From Bacteroidota bacterium (GTDB taxonomy: Bacteria; Bacteroidota; Bacteroidia; Bacteroidales; Prolixibacteraceae): a stretch of 33,476 nucleotides of DNA. Both the position numbers and the translations under genes were made by a program. The notes under the pieces are model-generated. The model was not told where the DNA came from. It searched no databases and was given only the letters and a program-made list of their open reading frames with translations. This document shows, in pieces, positions 25,632 through 32,249 of this stretch (position 1 is its first letter; every line of letters begins with the position of its first letter). Location of the stretch: contig JAHEYT010000071.1 of NCBI GenBank assembly GCA_023251455.1, positions 1 to 33,476 of the forward strand, given 5' to 3'.

Positions 25632-27653
25632 ATGCGCCTTTTACTCGTTTTTATAAGTCTGATATTTGGTACAACAGCTTTCGCCCAAACAAAAGTGGAT
25701 AGCTTGTTACGTGTTAGCGAAAAAGCCACGAATACCCAAAAAACTACAATTTATTTAGAACTTGCAAAGGCTACATTTAAAGATTCAGCAAAAGCTAATT
25801 TATACAACCGAAAAGCATTCGAACTGGCTGTTGCCAACAAACAATTACCAGAGCAGGCAAAATCGGTTTACTATACAGGCAGAATTTACTCCACGGCACG
25901 AGATTTTACAGATGCAATCAGTTACTACGAAAAGGCTTTACCGCTGTTTCGACAATTGAATGATACCTTGGCAATGGCCGATTGTTACAGATACATTGGA
26001 ATCGCGAATTTCAACATGTCGAAAAGTAAAGAGGCAATAGCCAGTTACCTGGAAGGATTAAAACTCGCTAAAAACAATTTGGATTATACCGCTGAACTGC
26101 TCGGAAATATTGGATTGGTGCACAACGAAATGGATAACATGAATGAAGCTATCAGTTATTTCCGGCAAGCACTAAGCATTAACCAATCCATTAATGACAC
26201 CGAAAGCATGGCTGTTAATTACGACTATCTTGGTGCAACGTATAGCCGAATGAAGATGCCCGATTCATCGTTGGTCAATTACCATAAAGCACTCTTCTAT
26301 TTCAAAAAAATCAGAAAAGCCGATCGTTATGCCGTTTCCCTGTCAAACATGGCCTGGATTTTACCCAATTATCCTGATAGTCTGGACAAAGCAATCAGCT
26401 ATTTCAATCAAGCCTGGGGAAAATTTCAGGAACTGGGTTGGGTTCATTATGAGCCAAATATTCAGTTTGGCATTGCCAATATTTTAAATAAACAAGGGAA
26501 ACTGGAAGAATCGGTTTCGGCATACAAAAAAAGCATTCAACTGGCCAATCAATTTAAAAGAGAATTTTTCCTGAAGAAGCAATTATATCAAGGTCTCTCC
26601 GAGGTTTATCAAAAAAAAGGAGATTACAAACACGCTTTAGAAAACCAGATTCTGTGTTCGAAATACAACGACAGTATTACTGAAAAACAAAAGTTTGATC
26701 AGGTAACAACCCTCGAAAAACAATACGAAACCGAGAAAAAACAAAATGAAATTATCCGGTTGCAGGCCAGGCATGAATTAATGGATGTTCAATTACAAAA
26801 GAACAAACAGCTTAAAATTCTTGGTTTTGTTACGGCCAGCTTACTGCTCCTATTTGTATTTTTTGTGCTGATCCGTTACTTCGACAAAATTAAGTTGAAT
26901 CAATTACTTGAACACAAAAACAAAAAGATTGAGCAAAGCGAAAACGAACTCAGGATATTAAATGCAGCAAAAAACAAGTTCTTCTCCATAATTGCGCACG
27001 ATTTAAAAAACCCATTTCATACCGTGATGGGGTATTCGTGGCTCCTGAGCAAAGATTATGAGCGGTTTACCGAAGAAGAGCGTCGGAAATTTGCATCCGA
27101 CATCCACAATTCCACCAACAACATTTTTCGGTTGCTGCAAAACCTGCTCGAATGGTCGCGATCACAGACAGGAAGGCTCATATTTAGTCCCCGCGAAATT
27201 GAATTTAATCGGATTGTGGAGAACTCGGTGAGCGTATTGAGATCGTTGGCCGACCAGAAGAACATCCGTATCGAGTTCAACTACAACGAAGATCTGATCT
27301 TGTTTGCCGACCCTCTCATGATTGAAACCGTACTGAGAAACCTCATTAACAATGCCATCAAATTTACTCCTGAAAATGGGCTGATTGAAATAACAGCCAA
27401 TCAAATTAATGATCAAATCAGCATTTGTGTGAAGGACTCCGGAATAGGTATTTCGGAGGAAGATGCGAAAAAACTGTTCCGGATCGACTCAACTGTAAAA
27501 CGCAAAGGAACAAACAACGAAGACGGTTCGGGACTGGGATTAATCCTTTGCAAGGAATTTGTGGATAAAAACAATGGCACAATCTGGGTAAATAGCACTC
27601 CTGACGAAGGAAGTTCGTTCTTTTTTACCGTTCCGGCCAAGGTTGTTGTTTAA
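25632..27653 (+). CDS. TPR-containing sensor histidine kinase
   Basis: The 673-residue protein has a signal peptide (about 1-18, ending AFAQ). A periplasmic array of tetratricopeptide repeats covers about 30-345, for example ISYYEKALPLFRQLNDTLAM and ISYFRQALSINQSINDTESM. A charged coiled coil is followed by one membrane helix (about 394-417, ILGFVTASLLLLFVFFVLI). The cytoplasmic kinase part has HisKA with His456 in FFSIIAHDLKNPFHTVMGY, then HATPase with VLRNLINNAIKF, DSGIGI and GSGLGLILCKEF. This is a common Bacteroidota sensor design. No response regulator gene is adjacent, so the partner is unknown. Confidence 0.92.
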   Translation: MRLLLVFISLIFGTTAFAQTKVDSLLRVSEKATNTQKTTIYLELAKATFKDSAKANLYNRKAFELAVANKQLPEQAKSVYYTGRIYSTARDFTDAISYYEKALPLFRQLNDTLAMADCYRYIGIANFNMSKSKEAIASYLEGLKLAKNNLDYTAELLGNIGLVHNEMDNMNEAISYFRQALSINQSINDTESMAVNYDYLGATYSRMKMPDSSLVNYHKALFYFKKIRKADRYAVSLSNMAWILPNYPDSLDKAISYFNQAWGKFQELGWVHYEPNIQFGIANILNKQGKLEESVSAYKKSIQLANQFKREFFLKKQLYQGLSEVYQKKGDYKHALENQILCSKYNDSITEKQKFDQVTTLEKQYETEKKQNEIIRLQARHELMDVQLQKNKQLKILGFVTASLLLLFVFFVLIRYFDKIKLNQLLEHKNKKIEQSENELRILNAAKNKFFSIIAHDLKNPFHTVMGYSWLLSKDYERFTEEERRKFASDIHNSTNNIFRLLQNLLEWSRSQTGRLIFSPREIEFNRIVENSVSVLRSLADQKNIRIEFNYNEDLILFADPLMIETVLRNLINNAIKFTPENGLIEITANQINDQISICVKDSGIGISEEDAKKLFRIDSTVKRKGTNNEDGSGLGLILCKEFVDKNNGTIWVNSTPDEGSSFFFTVPAKVVV

Positions 27654-27743
27654 AACCTAGAGTAGACTTCTCTTGAGATTTATAGAATTGTCGCATCGCA
27701 ATCTTTTACCCAATTCTCTCGTTACAGAGCTAAAAAACCACAT

Positions 27744-28181
27744 ATGGATAAAAAACTGATTACACTAAACGCAATACTAATACCACTTGCCATCATCATC
27801 GGATGGACACTGTCTAAAGCAACAATAGTCGGTAAAGTCGGAATCCATCTTTTGCACAGGGAATATGCATTTTTAAACTCCTGGTGGAAGGGGGCTCTGC
27901 TTGTATGGGGCGTCTGGCTTGTTCTGGAAATTATTCAGTACCGGATTTGGAAAAGAAACCGCCGGAACATCAACCTTGCCATTCAAGCCTCTTTTATATT
28001 TCTGGCCATATTAGGACTGTATTTCACTTATTTAGATTTCAGGACTTTCTCACATGGGCTATTGGGCGACCGTTTTCATATTGGGGGATACCTGTTTTGG
28101 TTTGGATGGTGCATCATCAGCATCTTTTTTATCAAATTCGCGAACGACAAAATCGCAACTTCAGAAAACAATGACTTATAA
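27744..28181 (+). CDS. small multi-pass membrane protein of unknown function
   Basis: This 145-residue protein shows four likely membrane helices: about 7-26 (LNAILIPLAIIIGWTLS), 48-67 (GALLVWGVWLVLEIIQY), 79-100 (ANLAIQASFIFLAILGLYFTY without exact ends) and 113-134 (GGYLFWFGWCIISIFFIKFA). No catalytic motif or known family is evident. It is convergent with the DUF4395 gene, and the two share a strong bidirectional terminator. Confidence 0.7.
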   Translation: MDKKLITLNAILIPLAIIIGWTLSKATIVGKVGIHLLHREYAFLNSWWKGALLVWGVWLVLEIIQYRIWKRNRRNINLAIQASFIFLAILGLYFTYLDFRTFSHGLLGDRFHIGGYLFWFGWCIISIFFIKFANDKIATSENNDL

Positions 28182-28187
28182 TATACC

Positions 28188-28228
28188 AAAAGGTCAGGGC
28201 TTCACATGAGTGAAACCCTGACCTTTTT
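28188..28228. terminator. bidirectional terminator between convergent genes
   Basis: AAAAGGTCAGGG (28188-28199) pairs perfectly with CCCTGACCTTTT (28216-28227); the loop has an inner TTCA/TGAA pairing. T runs on both strands let it serve the plus-strand membrane gene and the minus-strand DUF4395 gene. Confidence 0.85.
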
Positions 28229-28244
28229 ATGAAAAACCTAACTC

Positions 28245-28907
28245 CTATTTTGATTGAGCCGATTCTATAATTTTAAATAAATCCTGTGGCTTTTCGCTGA
28301 AAGCTTCGTTAAATAAATACACCGAAACCACTATAAAAGCAATAAAGCCCAAAACAATAAGAATTTGCGACCACGATGTTTTCTGTATCTCGTGCCGGTC
28401 TTTAATCTCGCAAACTTCGCCCGGACAATACTGGGCTTTCTTTCCGTAAAACCAGCCATAAAACAGGCAACCTAAACAAATGCCAAATGCTGATTCAAAC
28501 AGCAAAAATATCAGGCAAATCAAGCAAATAATACCGGTGATCGCACTGTACGAATTGACAAATACAACCAGAACCAACATGATCAGAACCAGGATCAAAC
28601 CGATGACCCAGGCAAACTTTTTTTGAGCGGCGCCCACATATTCGGGTGTCTGCCTGCGAACAATCAGTCGCCCAATGATCAGGGTTGGCGAAAACTTCGG
28701 ATTAATAAACACACGAATAAGAAAATCGGCCAGGAAAGCGAGAATAAAATACTTCAGAATCGCGAAATTCCCTTTCATAATGGCCGCCAATACCGCCAGA
28801 AAAGCCCAGGTAAAAAGGATTCCCGCTGCAGCGCGAATTTCACGTTCGTTCAAGACCGGAATTCCATATCCTTCAACGTCTTCACCAAATTTGATCACTT
28901 TGCTCAT
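28245..28907 (-). CDS. DUF4395-type integral membrane protein
   Basis: From ATG at 28907 the product has 220 residues. The DUF4395 pattern is visible: VNEREIRAAAGILF-like start (here LNEREIRAAAGILFTWAFL), then FINPKFSPTLIIGRLIVRRQ, then QKKFAWVIGLILVLIMLVLV and the Cys-bearing FESAFGICLGCLFYGWFY. About five membrane helices are expected, the last near the C-terminus. The function of DUF4395 is unknown; it is sometimes found near thiol-redox proteins, and the paired cysteines fit that idea. The frame is open 39 codons further upstream, but that stretch looks non-coding and the ATG matches the family start. Confidence 0.78.
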   Translation of the reverse strand: MSKVIKFGEDVEGYGIPVLNEREIRAAAGILFTWAFLAVLAAIMKGNFAILKYFILAFLADFLIRVFINPKFSPTLIIGRLIVRRQTPEYVGAAQKKFAWVIGLILVLIMLVLVVFVNSYSAITGIICLICLIFLLFESAFGICLGCLFYGWFYGKKAQYCPGEVCEIKDRHEIQKTSWSQILIVLGFIAFIVVSVYLFNEAFSEKPQDLFKIIESAQSK

Positions 28908-29080
28908 TTTTTTAGTTTTAATTAAACATCCTGAAATCGAACAAAAAAGATACGGAATAGTTTTGATAAACCAATCCTGAAAAATCCTACATTTCTGTAT
29001 ATAAGTTCTCAACAAACCTACCAAAATGTAGCCTAATCAACAAACGCAGATTCATTATCAGCACACTAAACAAGTGGCAG

Positions 29081-29088
29081 TATTTTTG
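29081..29088 (+). promoter_or_regulatory. TATTTTTG -7 box upstream of the 73-residue gene
   Basis: TATTTTTG is an exact TAnnTTTG match 35 bases before the ATG at 29124. No clear TTG lies at the expected -33 distance, so the assignment is tentative. Confidence 0.35.
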
Positions 29089-29123
29089 AATACCGGTTTT
29101 CCTTTAATCAGAAATTCAGGAAT

Positions 29124-29345
29124 ATGAAAGCAGAAGAAATTGGTGAACTTGAAATTTTAGTAAACAAACTCAAATTTAGGGCCGGACAAAAAGCAAGCGA
29201 CCTTCACGATTTAATTGAAGACCGGTTAATGACAGATTTTGAGGATATTCCGTCTTTCGCCAAAACGGCATACGAAGCGTGTAAAGAATGGAGTACCAAA
29301 AATAAGGAGTTACAGGCGGCAAAACTGAAGCCTGTTGGTAGTTGA
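29124..29345 (+). CDS. small CCE_0567/DUF683-like (Rop-like, nif-associated) protein
   Basis: The 73-residue protein is all-helical: two helices (about 3-30 and 44-66) joined by a turn. The core KLKFRAGQKASDLHDLIEDR then DFEDIPSFAKTAYEACKEW closely resembles the DUF683/CCE_0567 family, in which the LHDL motif and a following (I)P-x-x-A-x-x-x-Y are conserved. Members are usually encoded within nitrogen-fixation clusters, near nifX and DUF269, and a cyanobacterial member binds metal. Here no nif gene is near. The call is from memory of the family pattern; a general two-helix protein is the alternative. Confidence 0.6.
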   Translation: MKAEEIGELEILVNKLKFRAGQKASDLHDLIEDRLMTDFEDIPSFAKTAYEACKEWSTKNKELQAAKLKPVGS

Positions 29346-29428
29346 GTTGAATCGCTTTTCAGTAAAACAAAAGGAATTCGACTGGTTTTTAAATCTGCGA
29401 TTAAATCTTTTTTGCGACACATCTGTTA

Positions 29429-29436
29429 TAGATTTG
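29429..29436 (+). promoter_or_regulatory. TAGATTTG -7 box close to the next start codon
   Basis: TAGATTTG is an exact TAnnTTTG match just before ATG 29438. If used, transcription would begin around 29443, after that ATG, and the in-frame ATG at 29462 would be the true start. No good -33 TTG at the usual distance. Confidence 0.25.
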
Positions 29437-29437
29437 C

Positions 29438-29935
29438 ATGAAACCCATTAAAATTTCTGATATGGCAATCTTTGACAGTGAAGGAAATATGAAGTTTATT
29501 TTGGAAGAAATCAAAAAAGCAGATACATTTTACAACCTCTTCAAAAAAGAGTTTTCAGAATTAATCAATATCAACATTCAGGAATTTTATCCGGACATAC
29601 TGCCAGGCAAAGAAATTGATGAGCTTCTGGAAGCTTATGCCGTTGCTATTTTAAATGCCACTGAGTCGGTGATCGATAAAGACCGGAATTATCCGATGTA
29701 CCGGTTGGAAGAAGAATTGGGCACCATGAATCGGCTTACTTTGAGACTATCGAAACTGGAAGAAAACAATGACTTTCGGGAAGCCGTTCATCTGAATGCA
29801 AAAGAACTTATGGTCAAGCATTTTTCTGCCATATACGACCTCTCATCCACCGGATTCCGCTTACTGGAGAAAAATGCAAAACTCTACAACTGGGAGTTTG
29901 CTTCAAATTTTGAAAGCATTTTTGAGACTCGGTAA
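29438..29935 (+). CDS. helical protein of unknown function
   Basis: This 165-residue soluble protein is mainly helical by composition (Glu, Lys, Leu, Ala-rich), with no signal peptide or membrane segment. Stretches such as KEIDELLEAYAVAILNATES and YRLEEELGTMNRLTLRLSKL suggest a long helical bundle. I do not recognise a family. An alternative start at 29462 gives 157 residues beginning MAIFDSEGNM. It lies 92 bases after the 73-residue gene on the same strand; whether they work together is unknown. Confidence 0.65.
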   Translation: MKPIKISDMAIFDSEGNMKFILEEIKKADTFYNLFKKEFSELININIQEFYPDILPGKEIDELLEAYAVAILNATESVIDKDRNYPMYRLEEELGTMNRLTLRLSKLEENNDFREAVHLNAKELMVKHFSAIYDLSSTGFRLLEKNAKLYNWEFASNFESIFETR

Positions 29936-30033
29936 ACCTCGATAATTTATTCAACACACTCCACCTGGATATCAGTTGCGACAACCCGAAATCCTAACAG
30001 GGAAAGACTTTCCTTGCAAAGTATCCTGTTTCA

Positions 30034-30447
30034 TTATTCAACCTCGATAAGCTGTTCTTTTCCTGATTTGGCATGTAATTTTACCGACGGATTTTTGCTT
30101 CGCGACAAAACCTGGACATATCCCGAATCGCCGCCCAAAACCAAGCCTGAACCATCCTCGGTTGCAGCCAGCTTCACATTGGGGCCGCCCTTCGAATCAA
30201 TCAGACGAAGGATTACGGTTTCCGGATAACCTTTGCTGCCATCAGGCATCTTGAAATCGGGCTCTGCAGGCAAAACCTTAATTTCAGCACGAACCCGTCC
30301 CTGGGCATCGACCAGCTCAAATGCACGTGCTTTTACAACTGTTGGAACGCCATCCGATTTTGACGACGAACTGATCAGAAAAAGTACAACCAGCAAAACC
30401 ACCAGGTTAATTGCTGTAAGAGCCACCGTAAATTGTTGTGTTTTCAT
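30034..30447 (-). CDS. membrane-anchored beta-rich protein of unknown function
   Basis: The 137-residue product has one N-terminal membrane helix (about 7-27, VALTAINLVVLLVVLFLISS) followed by an extracytoplasmic part of short strands. The repeat-like phrases RAFELVDAQGRVRAEIKV, TVILRLIDSKGGPNVKLA and SGLVLGGDSGYVQVL recur about every 25-30 residues, each with a xLxDxxGxxxxxL pattern. This is seen in small bacterial proteins of unknown role. It is on the minus strand, facing the helical-protein gene. Confidence 0.72.
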   Translation of the reverse strand: MKTQQFTVALTAINLVVLLVVLFLISSSSKSDGVPTVVKARAFELVDAQGRVRAEIKVLPAEPDFKMPDGSKGYPETVILRLIDSKGGPNVKLAATEDGSGLVLGGDSGYVQVLSRSKNPSVKLHAKSGKEQLIEVE

Positions 30448-30570
30448 AATTCCTGATTTTAAGAGTTTGTATGCTTAACACATTCTCTTGTTCCTGAATT
30501 TATTGAAACAAGGTTCTGCTTTAGATGAACAACCAATGACACTCGTGAAATGTTCGTCGAAGGATGCCCA

Positions 30571-30618
30571 AGGGGGTACTTCCGAAGTGGAGGGGGGGGG
30601 ACTTCGGAAGTACCCCCT
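30571..30618. repeat. 18-bp perfect inverted repeat with G-run loop
   Basis: Arm 30571-30588 (AGGGGGTACTTCCGAAGT) is the exact reverse complement of 30601-30618. The 12-base loop is GGAGGGGGGGGG, ending in nine G residues. Ten bases of the arm, GAAGTACCCC, occur again at 30858-30867 beyond the 21-nt array, so the array is bracketed by inverted copies of this word. Confidence 0.85.
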
Positions 30619-30631
30619 CCACCTCAAACAC

Positions 30632-30841
30632 GGAACGTTCGACCTTTTACACGGAGCTTTCCTTGTTCAATAAGGAACGTTCCTTGTAAAAGACGAAAGC
30701 TTGCATGTTTTCGCCGGAATGTTCAGTCTCCGACACGCAACTGCCGATGTTTGAGGTGGAACGTTTCACCCCGGAGAAGGAATGATTGAGCTTCGAACCC
30801 CATCGTTTCGTCTCCAAACCTCAACATTCGATGTTTTTATC
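30632..30841. repeat. degenerate 21-nt tandem repeat array, about ten units
   Basis: Cut every 21 bases from 30632 (30632, 30653, 30674, 30695, 30716, 30737, 30758, 30779, 30800, 30821), the units align without gaps. Most start GGAACGTTC or a near form (GGAGCTTTC, GGAATGTTC, GGAACGTTT, GGAATGATT), and the second half tends to TGTTTTA-like and then A-C. GAACGTTC is itself a palindrome. Unit 3 lies in the perfect palindrome AAGGAACGTTCCTT (30672-30685), and CTTTTACA/TGTAAAAG (30644, 30685) and CCACCTCAAACA/TGTTTGAGGTGG (30619, 30748) are longer-range inverted pairs. Read as codons (GGA ACG TTC) it gives a GTFxLxx-like heptad broken by stops. Confidence 0.65.
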
Positions 30842-30926
30842 ACAATTGCCCGGCTACGAAGTACCCCTTTCTGTTTCCTCTACAAATCTTTCGGAAATTA
30901 AAGATGAAGTGAACATAGAAATTGGT

Positions 30927-30934
30927 TATATTTG
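30927..30934 (+). promoter_or_regulatory. TATATTTG -7 box of the TIR gene
   Basis: TATATTTG is an exact TAnnTTTG match, 47 bases before the ATG at 30982, in the AT-rich leader. The -33 element is not clear. Confidence 0.4.
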
Positions 30935-30981
30935 GAAACATGCATTACAAGGACGAACATCTCTGAATTTGAAAAGATTAT

Positions 30982-32247
30982 ATGACTCAAATTAGAACTA
31001 AAAAAGCTTTTCTTGAGTGGATTCAAGCACCATCTGAAGAATTAAGAAGGGAATATTATTTCAAAACCAATTATAGAGTTGGTAAAGAAATGTTACATCT
31101 TAAAAACTTAAAATTAAATAATCTAGAATTTGAAGATAGACATTTCTCTTGTACTGAATTTATGAATTGTGCTTTTCAAAATTGTACTTTTACAAGTACA
31201 TTTATAGCATCTTGCACTTTAAATACTTGCATATTTGATAATTGCACCTTTACATGGTCTAAGTTTTTGGAGAGTGATTTGATCAATACAAAATTTACTA
31301 ATTGTGTGGTTAGTGGTCTAGAATTATGCGATGTAGTAATAGAGAACTCAAGTTTTATCGATTGTAGGGAAATTCTTGATCTTATTATTAGAGGTACTTG
31401 GGAAAGACACATTTCTTTTATTAATTGTTATCTTGCATTCTTAGACATTGAACCAAATGGTGAAAATTCTGAAAAAATCGATTTCTCAGAATGTCTAATA
31501 GAAGAATCTAGTTTTGATAGAATTAACTTTTCTAAGAGTAGGTTTTCTAATTGCAGTCTTGCTATTAACCAGTTTTCAGCTTGCACATTATCTGAAAACA
31601 CCCTTTCTAATAATAATGAAACACCAGGCCAAGAATACAACTTAATTGATCTAAGAACAATATTAAATTCAGATAATCTTAGTGGTTCTGTTTTAGAACA
31701 AATTTTTGGCATTCATAATATTGCCATAAAAGATTACATCCATGGATTAACTTCTAAAATTGAATTTCAATCGATTTTTATTTCCTATAGTTTTACAGAC
31801 AAGGAATTTGCTCATAAGATAAACAATGAGTTAAAAGACAAGGGCATCTTTACTTTTTTGTGGGAAAAGGATTCTCCAGGGGGAATAACCCTGAAAGAAA
31901 TAATGTCCAGTAATATAGACGCAAAAGATAGGGTTCTATTTATAGCTTCAAAAGATTCATTAAAAAGTGAAGCATGTCATTTTGAATTAATAGAAGGAAG
32001 AAAGAAACAAGAAGCTTCTTGGGAAGATGTTTTATTCCCAATTCATATTGACAACTATTTATTTGAAGTAAAAAAGGAAAATATAAGACCATTAGAAGTT
32101 CAGGATGATTATTGGAAGAATATCAAAGAACTTAAAAGTTTAAATTCATTAGATTTTTCTGATTTCACAACAGGCAAAGAATATAATAAAACCGAATATG
32201 AAAAATTAATATATCGGTTAATTAAAGGTTTAAGAAAAAGGAAATAA
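30982..32247 (+). CDS. pentapeptide-repeat plus TIR-domain protein (candidate NADase defence effector)
   Basis: The 421-residue protein has two parts. Residues about 40-215 are pentapeptide-like repeats rich in Cys, Phe and Asn (FMNCAFQNCTFTSTFIASCT, FSKSRFSNCSLAINQFSACT), which should form a right-handed four-sided helix. Residues about 262-400 are a TIR domain: FQSIFISYSFTDKEFAHKIN, GIFTFLWEKDSPGGITLKE, DRVLFIASKDSLKSEACHFE. Glu335 in ACHFELIEG lies where TIR NADases carry their catalytic glutamate. TIR effectors of this sort deplete or convert NAD during phage infection; that role is inference here. The gene is very AT-rich (12 of 60 bases G/C at 31081-31140; 15 of 60 at 31741-31800; 25 of 60 in the next gene at 32281-32340), a sign of transfer. 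No partner gene is adjacent. Confidence 0.88.
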   Translation: MTQIRTKKAFLEWIQAPSEELRREYYFKTNYRVGKEMLHLKNLKLNNLEFEDRHFSCTEFMNCAFQNCTFTSTFIASCTLNTCIFDNCTFTWSKFLESDLINTKFTNCVVSGLELCDVVIENSSFIDCREILDLIIRGTWERHISFINCYLAFLDIEPNGENSEKIDFSECLIEESSFDRINFSKSRFSNCSLAINQFSACTLSENTLSNNNETPGQEYNLIDLRTILNSDNLSGSVLEQIFGIHNIAIKDYIHGLTSKIEFQSIFISYSFTDKEFAHKINNELKDKGIFTFLWEKDSPGGITLKEIMSSNIDAKDRVLFIASKDSLKSEACHFELIEGRKKQEASWEDVLFPIHIDNYLFEVKKENIRPLEVQDDYWKNIKELKSLNSLDFSDFTTGKEYNKTEYEKLIYRLIKGLRKRK

Positions 32248-32249
32248 CG

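Larger units (their letters stand above)
30448..30981. other. 534-base non-coding region with inverted repeat and 21-nt array
   Basis: No convincing gene lies here. From the left: 123 ordinary bases that include the upstream region of the minus-strand gene; the perfect inverted repeat 30571-30618; the 21-nt degenerate array 30632-30841; a third copy of the inverted-repeat arm (GAAGTACCCC, 30858-30867); then about 110 AT-rich bases leading to the TIR gene with a TATATTTG box. Short open frames across the array (30488-30673, 30550-30789) consist of the repeats themselves. Confidence 0.6.

Noticed and set aside
28908..29024. 39-codon upstream extension of the DUF4395 gene
   Set aside because: The family start pattern begins at the ATG at 28907, and the upstream stretch is AT-rich, with no coding character.
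30632..30841. CRISPR array
   Set aside because: Units are directly adjacent with no spacers, strongly diverged from each other, and there are no cas genes.
30488..30995. Short open frames at 30488-30673, 30550-30789 and 30786-30995 as small genes
   Set aside because: They run through the inverted repeat and the 21-nt array, so their products are just translated repeat; the third overlaps the TIR start in another frame. No family, start signal or codon bias supports them.
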